A program made the translations under genes and the position numbers. Of a DNA stretch of 64,000 nt, positions 36,741 to 49,368 are shown one piece after another. How positions within the stretch are numbered: position 1 is the stretch's first letter; each line of letters starts with the position of its first letter. Origin of the DNA: Scenedesmus sp. ARA3 (taxonomy: Eukaryota; Chlorophyta; Chlorophyceae; Sphaeropleales; Scenedesmaceae); NCBI GenBank assembly GCA_004335835.1, contig RWJK01001354.1, positions 1-64,000 on the forward strand, given 5' to 3'. A model generated the notes under the pieces. The model ran no database searches. It was given only the letters and a program-made list of their open reading frames with translations, and was not told the origin of the DNA.

Positions 36741-39488
36741 CGAAACGCGGGGCGTGCTGGTTTGGACCTGCGGGGGGTGTTGTTTGCCCGCCTAGTGACG
36801 CTGCAGCTGCCGCGGGAGGGGGTGGCAGCGGTGCCAGGCGCTGACCTGGAAGCAGCAGCATTAGCTGGCAGCATGTGGCTGTGGTGTGTGGCGCAGAGGA
36901 GCACGGCAGGGCGTGGCATGCAGAGGTGTCAACGCAGTGGGCTTGGCTGGCGTGTTCTAGTCGGCACAGCAGCAGTGTGTAGGCAGGTAGGCTGGTGTAT
37001 GGACGCCTGTTGTCAATGGAATCCTTCAGGCAGTGGCGGGCCAGAATGTAGCTAGTTTGCTGCTGTTGCTGCATGCATAATGGGCGCAGGAGGATGGCTT
37101 TCGGTTGGCTTTCTGGTGCACCGCCCCACATTCTGCTTGGTGTGCTGAGCTGTCATCCTGTGCGCGCTGCTGGCTGTGGTCCTCACCAGCGCACTGTGCC
37201 TGCTTCTGTTCATATTGCTAAACAGCAGGGCAAGGTAGTTGGTTGCAGCCGTTGCCCCAGGTGATGGGCCGGGCTTTTCCTTGTCTGCCGTGGTTTTGGC
37301 TATGTTGCCGAACATGTTTGCAGACTTAGTGGCACGGCGACTAACAGTCGGATAACAGCGTGATTATGCCATTGCATGTGACGCTGAAGAAGCTTGCAGG
37401 TTACTACGGCCGCATGCATGGTGTTGTGAGCATGATTGTTGCTTGACAATGACCAGTTAGCATTGGCAGTTTGTTTGTTGGTGCTGTGGTGTGCATCATG
37501 TTGGGCACAGCTCTTATGCTGCATATGCATGTGGGCGGCAGCATGCTGTCATGATGGCAGGCAGTGTCTGCAGCGCACTACTGGCTAGTCAGGTTGTGCT
37601 GCCAGCAGTGCGCACTGCTACAGCATGCTGTACAGCTGTGACTGCTCCGGCAGCACTGCATTGTACAACCGCTCTATGGCCTTGTAAGTGTTGCGCCTTG
37701 CAAGTCAATTGACGTCGTCTGAGAAGTCACAAAAATGCTCTCAGTTACGCCGCAGCAGGAGAAGCCCACAGCAAAATATGGACGGTTGCAACCAAGCAGC
37801 GGCCGGCTCGGCACTGCCACAGCTGCAGTAACCTGAAAATGATGGGCCCTATCTGTAACCCTTGCCGAAACTCTGAAAGTGATGCAGCACAGCCCTCTCA
37901 CATAGTGTACAAATACGTTCTCGGGCTTGTAAGGCATAGTATACAAGGAAACACGGGATGCAACTGCAGCACTGCAGTGTTGCAGCACAGCACACGACAG
38001 CAGCACCCGCTGCCAAAGGCAAAGAGAGCAGTGTGTACAACCTGACGATGCAACAGGCAATACAGCAAATACAGTGGTCAAACTGTAGGTCATGCTACTC
38101 CTAAAAGAGTTGCTGACTGTGAGTCGTAACAGCACATGCTGCCAAACAAACACCTGAGCCTCGCAGCCAGTAAGCCAGTGCATGTGTAGCTGCAATGCTA
38201 CCTCTGCAATGCTAGCGCTGTGCTTGCATGCATACCTGAGCCACAACATTCAACTGCTAGCGCTGCGCTTGCATGCATACTCGAGCAACACGGCACAGGC
38301 ATCTGCCAGGTGTCCACCAAGTCAACCCTGCTCTGAGAGTGCAGCTGATTGCAACAACTACAGCAAACCCCTGAGCATACATTCATTTCTTTGATGTACA
38401 TGAAGAGTGATACACCGCCAGTGCGGTTCTGGAACGTATGCATTCGCAACTAATACGCAAAACGCCTTGCCAGCTACAGCTGAGTGCCTAGCCAGTGCGC
38501 AGACATACACAGACTGTTGGGGCCCTGGGCATGCTTGCAATCACTTGCAGGAGACAAGTGTTGCTGTACAACATGAGAACGTACAGGCACACACACAGAC
38601 TACTCCAGAACAGAAAACAGATTGTTGCATGCATGCGCACGCTGCAGACAAGCAGCACCACAGGTGCAGTTTCAGCTAGTAACTGCACCTCAATGGGTTG
38701 GCGTGTTGCATGCGCCAGCTGCACACAAGCAATCCCTCTTTTCACAAGCATGGTACAAGAACATCTTTGGTACAAGTCCAACAGCTCGATGGTCAGCTGC
38801 TAGACAGCCGTTACAGCTGCCAACAATTGGCACTCGTCAGCAACACAACACATGATGTACAACTCCGCTCAACGCACCAAGCAGTGCATGAAAGCAAGAA
38901 GCAGGTGATACTGCCGCAATACGGAAAGCAGCTCCGGGCTGCATTGGTGACTGAAACGCTTGTATGATCCTGCAGTGCCCGCAGATTCCACACTTTGCGT
39001 CAGCTGGCTAGCCACACCATCAGACAGGCAACTGCTACAGCTGCTACCATGCAGCAGCAGCTGCTACAGCGCAAAATGCTACCAGCAGCTGAAATAATTG
39101 CGTGTGGCAGTCAAAACATACCTTTTATGAACACACAAACAACAGCGGCACAGCTGCGCGCCTGCAGAGCGCCATTGTCACACTACGCTTCCTGTCACTT
39201 ACATTAAGCCATCAGCACCTCACATAAGGCACCGCGGTGTTCTGCAAGCAGCAACATGCAGTGTGCCGCGCAAAGCCATGCCCACAGCCGCCGGCATCCT
39301 CCACCTGCCCCCATGTCACTCTCTTGTCATTGCCACATGTCGTAATCATGCATCACAATGCCAACAAAAACGCTCACACCAACACCCTCCTGGAAACTCT
39401 CCTTCCAGCCATCTTGGGTGCGCGCATCTTGCATCTGCTGTTGTACATGTGATCTTTTGTTATACATTCCTGTCTACACACAACCGCC
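36713..39488. other. Convergent intergenic region, no gene found
   Basis: Lies between the 3' ends of ALG5 and the F-box/VWA gene. Open frames such as 37674-38249 (minus) show no splice logic or recognisable protein. A minus-strand TGTAA at 39199-39203 could end the F-box/VWA gene. Nothing else supported. Confidence 0.5.
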
Positions 39489-40991
39489 TCACCAGGGCGC
39501 ATCATCCCTCACACATAGCTCCACATACCGCTCAGCCCCCAGCCCCTTTGCCGCCCCTCCAGCCCCCTCAATAATCCTCACAAGCTCCCCCACATCCACG
39601 CCCCGGCCCACCCCAAAGGCCCACAGCCCCACATTCGCCTGCTCATCTGCCAGCTGGCCCACCATCTGGCCTGCCTCCCGTGCCTGGTACGAGTCAATGC
39701 GGCCGTCAGTGAGCAGCACCAGCACGCGGCGCGTTGAAGGGGTGCAGCTGGCGCAGGATTTGAAGAGGGAGCCGGCCTTGGCCACGGCTGCGGCGATGTT
39801 TGTGCCGCCGTTCATGCGCACCTGTGGAGAGGGGGTGGGCGTGGGTGCAGCGGCATGCAGCGAAGAGTGAACGCTGGCAGGTGGCCGCATAAGGATAAGG
39901 AGGAGTGCGCACGCGCGCGCGGCGCAAGCAGCAGAAAACGTGCTGCTGCCGTGCAGACACTGAGCTGCTGGTGCGGGTGTATTGCCCCGCTTGGACGCGC
40001 AGCCGTGCCAGCTCCGCAGCATGCCACGTGCTGTGTTTTGCTGCTCAAGCTGGATACACAGCAAACATCAGGACGGCAGCAGCCTTGGCATGCACATGCA
40101 CAGCACCATCAGTACAGAAGTGAATGCGCTGCCTGTGCCGCACAACAGGGTACTCAACCCACGCATGTCAAAAGACGTTGTACCTTCATCATGTTGACGC
40201 CAGCTTAGGTCCGCTCTTACACATACAATGCGATCTCATGTCAACTCGCTGTCTACAGCAGTGCCCTGCTGCTGCCGGCCCTCACCATGTTCCTGATGCC
40301 TGCCTCGAAGCTGTCCTTCTGCCAGGGGCCCAGCGGCACCTCCACGCGCGTGTCGTTGCTGAACTGCACAATGGACACCTGCAGCAGCAGCCGCAGCAGC
40401 GGCAGCGCATGATACTGAGATTGTGCAGTTGCAGGTACCAGCAAACAACCAGCGGCTAGCCCACTGTCCACTGCACAGGGACTTGCACACCACTTGCACA
40501 AAGGGCACAGGACAGCATGCTGGTGCAATCCCTGCAACATACACGCCCTGCAGTATCCGGCACTTCATGCCTGCCAGGACGGGGGCTGACTTGTATGCGC
40601 ACAATGCTATACAAGCCAACACGACGCTTGCCGCTATGCTGATGTGTACCTTGCTGTGTGGCACAGCAGCCACGGCCTGGCCAGCAGTCTCCAGGAACTC
40701 AGTCATGCAGGTGAAGTCTTCTGCAGCAGTCAACATGCAGCGCAACATGCAGCACAGCACGCCGTCATTTGTTGAGGCGGCGTGACTTAAAGCACGGCCA
40801 ATCAGTCGTGTGATCACTTGCAGGGCGCAACTGATAAGGCTGCACATAGCCTTGCAAGTGCAGCCGTTGACAAACACGCATTGCGACACAGATGGCATAT
40901 GCAGCAGTTTGAGTGCCTGCCTCATCGGCTGCCTCACCTTCTCCCACACTGCCGCTGCCATCAACAAGGAACACAACAGCCAGTGTGTCAA

Positions 40992-41022
<31 letters not shown>

Positions 41023-42041
41023 CTCCTGGCCAGGCTCCAGAGGCACCTCTGTGCTGCTGCTGCTCTGGCTGTTGTCACTCACACTGCAGCTGGGGCTGCC
41101 AGGGACTACGTCGCTGCTGCTGCAGCTGCTGCTGATGCTGTAGCTGCCGCTGCTGCCACCATGTGCCAAGTCCTGCAGTGCTGCTTGAAGCTCAAACGTG
41201 GTTGGCTTGCGCCACGGCTCTGCTGCCTTTGCTGTGATGACCTTGGCTCTGTAGAGGGTCAGCCAGGAGCCAGCAAGGTTGTGGGCAGACAGGTGCAGCT
41301 TGGTGGGCTTGCCGAAACGCTTGGAGAACAGGGACTCCCAGATTGGCTCGTTGTTCTGTGAATGACCAAGTAGGGTTGTTTGCAGGAGAGCAGCAGGGGG
41401 AGCAGCAGGAGCGGGTCCGTAGTGAGCAGCATCGCCGAAACAAAGCGGCGTACTTCAGGTTCCGGAAATTCCATCGACACGAGCATTTAGAGCAAAACCG
41501 TGCAGAGCGGGCACCTGCTGTTGCCACGTACTACTACGCTGGGCAGCAGATGGAGCATCATCGGCCAGTCTGTGGCCCTGAATTATAGCAGTAGACACAT
41601 CGCAATCGCTTCAGCGTTTGCTGTGCACGTGTTCCCGCAAGACCACGGCAGATCCAAGGGAAAGACCCTACCGCAAGTTCCTGGTCAGCTGCTGACTAAC
41701 GCGTCCCCGCTGCAGCTCTGTCTGCACGTCATCCGAAAGCGCTACCTATTCTGCTTCAATGACCAGGCCACGGTCTGCCTGCGCCCACACAGCGGCCCTG
41801 CAATTGCCAACAGCGCACTTACCACCACAGCTCCGTGGAAACGCTGAGCACACGCTGCAAAGGACAGCAGCTCTTGTACGCCACCCAGGCGCTTTACCAC
41901 CAGCAAGAGCAGCTCGTCCGGCAGGCAGGCAAAGTCGCTGACAGCATCCTCGCTGGCTAGTCGGGCCAGTTTGCTGGGGAAGCGCTCCAGGCTGGGCAGA
42001 CGCCCACATGCCTGCATGAGTCCTGCAACGAACGGCGGCAT
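39489..42041 (-). CDS. F-box-like plus von Willebrand factor A domain protein
   Basis: Five exons with consistent phase: 42041-41823, 41355-40938, 40720-40650, 40378-40286 and 39821-39489. They give 377 residues from ATG to TGA. Residues about 38-75 read as an F-box (ACLPDELLLLVVKRLGGVQE then SFAACAQRFH), followed by the typical WESLFSKRFG of F-box proteins. A Ser-rich and Ala-rich linker follows. The C-terminal VWA domain has a full metal-binding site: DGSGS (VFLVDGSGSVGE), the Thr of NGGTNIAAAV, and the Asp of LVLLTDGRID. F-box proteins recruit substrates to SCF ubiquitin ligases; VWA domains bind protein ligands through a metal. A role as a ubiquitin-ligase adaptor is inference. The stop overlaps a GTGAG, so a further exon cannot be excluded. 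Confidence 0.82.
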
Positions 42042-43269
42042 GGCGGAAAACTGTCTTTGATTGGCGTGTGCCTACTGTGCCGTGGCGTGGGCGCTCTGCC
42101 GATAAGCATCTCGGACAAGTGGAAGTCCAACGGGCAGGTCCTCCAGGAGATCTTTTGCGCAGTTCGTGTTGCATACGCTTCAATCAATCGCAAAAAATGT
42201 AGTTGTGATTAACATATCAGTGGAACAGCTTGATGTGAGCCGCACCGGGCGGTAATGCACATCAGTACCAGGGAAACTGTTGCACACAGCTGCTGGGTCT
42301 GCTGTTCATTGCAACAGGAAACAGCAGTGGCTAGCTAGGCGCAGATGCTGCGACCACAGACTACCCTCCAAAATCCATCAACCTTGGTAAGTTAACAACA
42401 TTATACTGCACAATGTTGCACAGAAAGTCAGCCGCCAAGCCCACAATGCACTTGCTGGCATAGTGCCACTGGCACTGGCAGTGGCCACCATGGTGACAGT
42501 GAAGCCGGCACAGGCGCCAGCATTGCCCGCAAGTGGGTGCCTATCATAGGAATGATGCCATCTGCCAGAGGACCCCATCCTCAAGTGCATGCCAACCTCA
42601 AGTGGATGGCAGCCTCAAGTACATGCACCCAGTGTCAGGAAGTAGGACACTTGCCATTGCATCAGCGTTCATGCTATGCCACAGTACCAGGCCTCAACTC
42701 AATTCGAACCAACCAGCAATGCCCAGACAGCAGCAGCTGTTGAACTAGCGCAAGCGATGCGCTGCTGCTCATGGCGCATGCATGCCTTCTGCAGCCAGCA
42801 GGTGGACAGCTGGGCAAAGGCAGCCCTACTCCACAGCGCTGCAGCTGCTTGTAAACAGCAGGAATGCAGAACTGCTGGCCAGCCAGTAGGATCCCGTTCC
42901 CCTTGGTAACAAAACAAAACAAAAGGCTGGCCAGGCAGCCTCAGTCAGACTTCCGTGCGCTGGATGCTGGCCATGCTGGGCATGGAGTATGCACAGCTTG
43001 CAGGGCGCAGTCTCAAGCCACCATTCAATGGAAGTTTCTGGTGAGAAACGGGCGCCTGCTGAATAAAAAGCCACTGCCATGACACAGACTATGCGCACAC
43101 CATCAGCAGCAGCATCTGTGCAGCTTGTCGGTCCTGCAAATGCCTGGCACTGTGAGGTTCAAGCAGCGCAACATCGGTATTGCATGTTTGCTGAAGAGCT
43201 GCTGCTGCTGCTGCCACAGTTCTGCCAAACATGCAAATCTAGAAGTGCTGTCAACGTCCACACCCTCGG
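42042..43269. other. Intergenic region, no gene found
   Basis: Between the F-box/VWA start and the 3' end of the small membrane protein gene. Presumed promoter of the former. Short CTCAAGTGCATG-like repeats near 42580-42625. No supported exon. Confidence 0.45.
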
Positions 43270-43273
43270 CTAT

Positions 43274-43314
<41 letters not shown>

Positions 43315-44054
43315 ACCCTGCTGCTGCGCCTCCTGCTGTTGCTGCGCCTTCTGCTGCTGCTCCCGCACTGCCTTAATGCCCTTGATCAGCCCGGTGTCCT
43401 GTGGGTCAGGGATGGGTCGAGACCTGTCAATGTCTGCAATGCCCTTCTCGACTGCCAGCCGCTTTGCTGCTTCGCGCGCAGCCTGCAGCAGCACACCAGC
43501 ATAAAAACACCAAGGCCAAACACAGCAACGTTATGCGGCGAACATGTGCTACGCTACAGCAGACTTCAACAAGCTAACACCTGTTGCAGGAGGGTGCAAC
43601 GAGGCCATTTGCATTGTGTGCACGATGCATGATGCAAGGAAACTCGGGATGCATGTGGGCAATGCAAGCATACAGCAGCACAGCACTGCTCTGCACCTGC
43701 AGCTGCTGCAAAGAGGCTACTAAGCCCAGCAAGCCACCAGAATGATGTACAGGCAACGCACATGAGCATGCTTGCTGCTGCTCTCACTGCTGATATGCAT
43801 GGAATACTAGCAACTCAAGCTGTCAGCAGCAGCGGCAGAAGGAGGCCTTGATGGCCTCAACAGCAGCTGCTGCTTATACACTGCACCTGCCCCACCTGAA
43901 TCTCCTGCTGGCGCTTCTGCTCCGGCAGATAGATTAGGTAATAAGCCAGGCCTCCAGCAAGCATCCAGGAGGTCAAGTTTTTGGAGCCACGCACGCCAAA
44001 GCTCTCCGCAACGAAGCGCCTGATGCGAGTGGACACACTCTCTGTGTACGACAT
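43270..44054 (-). CDS. Small single-helix membrane protein with poly-Gln tail, unknown
   Basis: Two exons, 44054-43896 and 43482-43270, join in phase to 123 residues. It starts MSYTESVSTRIRRFVAES; a basic N-terminal segment is followed by one likely membrane helix (residues about 28-43, SWMLAGGLAYYLIYL). A charged helix follows (QKRQQEIQAAREAAKRLAV), then DIDRSRPIPDPQDTGLIKGI, and a Gln-rich end encoded by CAG units before TAG. Size and layout resemble small accessory subunits of mitochondrial or plastid membrane complexes (inference; no family recognised). It is divergent from the aldo/keto reductase gene. Confidence 0.6.
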
Positions 44055-44525
44055 GGCTGCTGCTGTGGCGCTGCTGCTGCGTGTCCTGCAAGTGTTGACG
44101 CAGTTGTATTGGTTTGTTGGGTAATGTGTGAGGTGGGTGTGTGAGGTTATGGAGTCAGATCCGGACTTGTGAGGTGGCAAGTGACTCCAGTGCTGCTGCT
44201 GCTGCTACTGCTGTCTCTGTTGTTGCTGCTCTTCGTTGTGCAGGCGCAAGCACTTGAGATTGGAGAGCTTGTAAATCAGGTTCAGCGTGCGTAGTTACAG
44301 TAGCACGGTGGTGCTTCGGCACACACCGTTGCTTGGCCAGTCACCGCGCTAAACAACGTCCATACAAATTCACACTCGAGTCACGATTTGTTGGCAATAC
44401 CTTCCGTTACGCATGCAATGTGATTCGTAACCGCCGAGCGATTGCAAACGTTCTGTTGTCAGGCTTGTCCAACAGTCTCAACAGCAACCTCTCCAACACA
44501 CACTGCACATAGCACACACCACACC
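44055..44525. promoter_or_regulatory. Shared divergent promoter region
   Basis: 471 bases separate the start codons of the small membrane protein (minus) and the aldo/keto reductase (plus). No TATA box or named element recognised. A CTG tract lies at about 44190-44220. Confidence 0.5.
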
Positions 44526-45765
44526 ATGCTGGCACGCACACACGTCCACCAGCGAGCCTTCCAGGCACACAACAGCAGCAGCAAACATGCTTCTTCGAGG
44601 CTGGCTTGCCGCGCAGTGGCAGCACCTGCCAAAGTGGAGCTGAAAGCAGCGGGAACCACCCAGGGGGTTGAGTTTGCACCCCTCATCAATGTGAGCTGGC
44701 TGCATGTACAAAGTAGCGGTAGTGAAAATGTTTTTAAATGAGTGTGACCTCCAAATGTGAATGCATCTTGCCGCGTATGCAAGCCGGGTCCTGGTCTCTG
44801 CCTGATAGCAGCGGATGCATTGTGCTGATCATTTGCACAGCCCATGAGTCAATGCGCAGTTAGACCGCGTAGCCACATGGTTTTTAGTTAAACAACAGAG
44901 CAACGTTATCCAAACGAAGCATCTGCGACACAGAGGATAAGGAGCAATTGAGGTGATGCAGCTGCTGCAGGGTGACGGAGCAACGCCTTTGTGTGCTGGT
45001 GCTGCTGCAGGGCTGCTGGCAGCTTGCAGGCGGTCATGGCAGGGAGGTCTTTGACGGCTTGGAGGTGAGGCTGCTCAACTCAGCGCAAACCACCACCAGT
45101 TGAGTTGAGTCAGCTCAACTCAACAGCCAAGACAGAGACCAGCATGCGTGCAAATTATGTGCCCTAGTGCGTGTGGGCACGCCTGCGGTTCAAGCAGCTT
45201 GTGGGTTTGGCATATGCAGGTTAACAGGCGTCACTGTTCTACAGGCTGCAACAGATAGCCCTTGAACCACGTAGCATGAAACTGGATTGTACACAAGCAA
45301 TGCAGGAAACAGCATGGCGTGGTCGTCTCTGTGTTTTGTGTTGCTTGCAGGACAAGCTGCGGGCGCATGCAGAGGCGGGGTTCACCACATTCGACACTGC
45401 TGACATCTACGGGCCATCAGAGGGTGCGCACAGCAGGGCAGCGCTGCAGCAGGGCAGCAGAGGGAACAGAGCAGCACAGAAAGCAGCAGCACAGCACCAG
45501 CGCGTGAAGTGCCAGCAAAGCAGCAGCTGCAAGGCACAGCAGCAGCCCCAGCAGCAGGGCAGTGTGGCAACAGGCACTGCCAGGGAGTGAGCCAGTAACA
45601 GCATCTTGATCATGATGCAGCTGCTGCCCTCGCTCTCGTCACCTGGTGCTGCTCCGCGCTGCAGCACTGCGACCCTGCCTGCGTACTCTTAACTACCCCC
45701 TTTCTATTTGATGCGTCAGTCTACTTTCGCCTCTGACTGGTGCTGATGGCGGTGTGACGGCCTCC

Positions 45766-45809
<44 letters not shown>

Positions 45810-45993
45810 GTTCACTGTTCACTGACGGCTCACTTGGCAGGCATCCTCGGCCAGTTCAGCAGCTCATGGAAAGATGCTGGCAAGCAGCGGCTTCAGGTCT
45901 TCACCAAGTACGTGCCCAACATCTTCAACAGCACGCCAAGCCCAGCTAGCGTGGAGGCGGCCATCAAGAAGTCTTTGAGCAACCTTCAGGTGT

Positions 45994-46035
<42 letters not shown>

Positions 46036-46453
46036 GTGAACGCCAGAGAGGTCACAGTTGCCATGCTAGCCGCAGCAGCGAAGCAGCACCGCATGCTGCA
46101 AAGGCAGCACCGCGACAGCTTCAGTAGCAAGCGCAGGAGTGATCGAAGCGCACAGCTGCACAGCGGCTGCACAGCAGTAGAATGAAACCTATGACAGCAT
46201 GGGGCCGCATAGGGCTGGCAGCTGTGCACTTGTGGCTGTCTTGTGAGGGCCTCCACCTTCACCTCCTGTGCTGTCCTGCTTCTTCTACTGCCGCCACCGC
46301 CCCTGCCCCTGCTGCTGCTGCCGCCACTGCTGCTGCTGTTGCTGCTGCTGCTGCCACTGCTGCTGCTGCATGGTGCCAGGTGGAGCAGCTGGACCTGGTG
46401 CAGATGCACTGGTAAGCAGGCCAGCACACACAGCAACAGTAACAGCTGCAGCC

Positions 46454-46490
<37 letters not shown>

Positions 46491-46997
46491 CAAGTATCCT
46501 GGCATGCAGCCTAGCTAGGCTACCCTTCTTCCCACTCTACGCGCACAACAGCACAGGCTTGAGCAGGCTGTGCTGCTTTTGAATGGCTGTTGCCTGCTGT
46601 GTGCTTGCCAACTTCGATCTGCAGGTGGGACTACAACATCGGAGGGATGGTGGATGCAGCAAAGTGCCTGGCTGACCTGCAGGCCAAGGGGCTCATCAAG
46701 CAGGTGACGCTGCGCTGACCAGAACCCATCTGCAAGGGTGCTATGCAGCTCGCAGCAGCTGCACTCGCATGTTTCAGATTGCGGTGCCTCCACTCCCAAT
46801 GTCAAAGCTTACGTCGCCTGCACTTTTCTGCTCTGTGGTTTGAAGTTTTCCAGCACGCCTGTGCATTGCAGCTCGCCGCTAGGCAACAGGCTGGCTTCCG
46901 AGAGCCAGCGGGTAGCTCCAAAAGGGGCCCCTAGCACGTGTGTGGCTGTGTGGCTGTGTGGCTGTGTGGCTGCCGCACCCGCTGTAACCTTTAAGTG

Positions 46998-47045
<48 letters not shown>

Positions 47046-47571
47046 AGGTTGGTCTGACCAACATGGACGTAGCTGCCGTCAGCAAGATCGTGGATGCGGG
47101 CGTGCCTGTGGCCAACAACCAGGTGGGGGCTGGTGCTTGGCGCAGCCGCCTTGGTTGCATGACAGCGGTTGTGTTACTATTGATGTAAAAGCCTGCATGG
47201 TGGAGAGCTGGCTCAACAACCAGGTGGGGCTAGGGCTGCCGCAGCCGCCACAGCTGCATGACAGTGTATACATGTTGATCTCAATTACTGCATGGTGGAC
47301 AGCTGGCTTACTGCCATCTTGATATGTTTGTGAGTTGCAATTATCACCTGTTGTGTGTGCGCTTATTCAAACGATCTAGCGCCTCAGCTCCCACGTCTTG
47401 CAGAGCGCCCATTTCAATGTCTCTGTTCATGTTTCGTACTACGACGACTAGTACTCATGCGAGATTTCGCCAGCGCACTATGCTGCTTGGCGTGGCACAT
47501 GCATGCATGGAGATACCTGCATTGCAGCTGCTGCCCAATAAAGCTCCGTCTGAGAGCCATGGCTGCCGCAC

Positions 47572-47603
<32 letters not shown>

Positions 47604-48761
47604 TGCCTGCGCAGGTCCAGTTCTCGCTGCTTGACAGGCGCCCACTAAACGGCATGCTGGGATACTGCCAGGCGCATGGCATCAAGCTGATGAGCTACGG
47701 CAGCGTGGCAGGGGGCCTGCTGTCAGACCGATACGTGGAGGAGCCAAAGAAGGGCCTGTTCGGTGCGCTGCTTTGCGCTGCTTTGTGCTGTGTTGCTCAG
47801 CATTGTGGTGCATTGCGGTGAGTTGCAATGTGCTGTGTTCAAGTTACACGTTCTCCAAAGAGAAGCGGGAGCGCAGTGCCATGATATGGCCACAGCTGTC
47901 CAGGGTTCAGCACTTCAAACGCAGGCTCCCTAGGCCAGGTCAAGTCAGATCAGTCCTGCTGCTGCTGCTTTTATTTCCCGCAGGCCAGGCCAAGTTCAGC
48001 CCTGTGGACCTCAACACCAGCAGCCTCAAGATGTACTGGGGCGTGGCCAAGCAGTTTGGCGGGCAGGAGCTGTGGAGGGAGCTGCTGCAGGTGCGGCAGC
48101 AGCAGCAGCAGCAGCATGCTATAGCAGCAGCTTGTAACAGAAGCAGCAGCAAATGCTGCTGCAGGTGCGGCGGCTGCCCAGCCTCCCAGCAATTGCAATA
48201 GCAGCAGCTTGTAACAGCAGCAGCAGCAACTGCTGCTGCAGGCAATGGTGTCAGCAGCAAGTAGCAGTGGTAGCTGCTGTTCAAGTTGTGCTTTGAGTGC
48301 CAGGGTGTGCCAGGATGCGGCACAGGCGGCATGCACATGAGCTGCCACATCCCACTATGCGTTCGCATGCAGCGCTGCTGTGGACCCCCACTGACATTTG
48401 GCGCTGCATACACATTGTGTTGGCATATGGAAGGTTTGTTAGAATGTGCTTGCACCCAGCAGCTGCCAAGCAAGCTCAAAACATGCATTGCTGCTGCTGC
48501 TGCTGCTGCCAGGTGCTGCACCAAGTCGCGCAGAAGCACAACGTGTCAGTCGCCAACGTCGCGCTGCGCTGGGTGATGCAGCAGGGCGATGCACACACTG
48601 TCTTCCCGATTGTGGGTATGCGCAGCGCAGCACACATCCAAGACAATGTGCGTGTGCTGTCTCTGCAGCTGGATGCTGCTGACCTGGCTGCGATTGATGA
48701 GGTGCTGGCTAAGGCAACTGGCCCGGCAGGGGACATCTACAGCTTTGAGCGCGGCAACTGA
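44526..48761 (+). CDS. Aldo/keto reductase, plastid-type
   Basis: NADPH-dependent carbonyl reductase of the AKR (TIM-barrel) superfamily; substrate unknown. Ten exons: 44526-44690, 45011-45064, 45351-45423, 45841-45989, 46380-46411, 46625-46703, 47048-47122, 47615-47762, 47984-48090 and 48513-48761, giving 376 residues. Residues 1 to about 40 (MLARTHVHQRAFQAHNSS, then SSRLACRAVAAP) look like a transit peptide. Family marks: NGCWQLAGGHG, the catalytic Asp and Tyr in TFDTADIYGPSE, the catalytic Lys in QVFTKYVP, the catalytic His in DLVQMHWWDY, GLTNMDVAAVSK, VQFSLLDRRP, and the cofactor segment VFPIVGMRSAAHIQDNV. Short exons (32 and 54 bases) are supported by unbroken family sequence across the joins. 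Introns carry CAG and CTG tracts and duplicated donors. Confidence 0.95.
45099..45124. repeat. Perfect 11-base inverted repeat
   Basis: GTTGAGTTGAG (45099-45109), a TCAG loop, then CTCAACTCAAC (45114-45124). In the second intron of the aldo/keto reductase gene; no assigned role. Confidence 0.9.
47112..47265. repeat. Duplicated exon 3' edge and donor (aldo/keto reductase)
   Basis: The exon end CAACAACCAG plus the GTGGGG donor (47112-47167) recurs at 47212-47265, 100 bases on, with shared CAGCCGCC and GCATGACAG blocks. The copied donor is intact. Confidence 0.88.
48081..48241. repeat. Repeated donor block (aldo/keto reductase)
   Basis: GCTGCTGCAGGTGCGGCAGC at the donor of the exon ending at 48090 recurs at 48155-48174 with one mismatch. 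A linked block containing TAGCAGCAGCTTGTAACAG recurs at about 48116 and 48192. The copied GTGCGG donor is intact. Confidence 0.85.
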
Positions 48762-48792
48762 TGCTGCAGCAGGCTGGTGTGTGACTTGCTGG

Positions 48793-48797
48793 TGTAA
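48793..48797 (+). terminator. Probable TGTAA poly(A) signal of the aldo/keto reductase
   Basis: TGTAA lies 32 bases past the stop at 48761. Motif and position fit the green algal signal. Confidence 0.5.
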
Positions 48798-49368
48798 TCA
48801 TCTCGCTGGGACTGTTGGCGCCATGCACCTGATTGCATTGGCAGTTTACTGCATGGGGTTGCACATGGCTGGTTGCTGGTGATTACGCCAGCACAGACAC
48901 CGCAGCTGCGGCCATGCATCCACTGGGTTTTTCATGTGTATCTAGGGAGACATAGCCGTCTATGCAAGATCCAGGGTCAGGGATGTGCGGCCGACGCGAA
49001 GTCGCACGTACCAATGGCTGCTGCCTGCCTGGTGGCACTCACACCTGCTGTACGTGCTGCTCACCTCCACTCCTGTGCATCTTGGTCGATCTTCGAAAAC
49101 GTTCAGAAGCAACCACGTGCTGGAGTTTATCTATCGTGCTAGGTTCACACTCAAAGGTGGTTGGTCACGTATTCATGCCACACACGCAGCGAGCCGCGCC
49201 ACTCTTCAAGAGCAGTCGTCGTCGAAGCAGAGGCAAACCCGAGCAGCATTCTCAAGCACTATAAGCTCTTTACAGATTTTACCTGTAGCAATTGCAAAAC
49301 GCAGTGTTTGGCCATTTCAGTGTGCTGGTGAAAAGCCCGCGCAGGGAGAGCCGATCGCCCAGCCCGCC
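48798..49368. other. Intergenic region, presumed promoter of the fasciclin-like gene
   Basis: No coding exon found. No TATA box recognised. Confidence 0.4.

Noticed and set aside
37674..38249. Minus-strand 191-residue open frame
   Set aside because: Cys/Val/Leu-rich with no splice logic or recognisable motif; such frames arise by chance in this composition.
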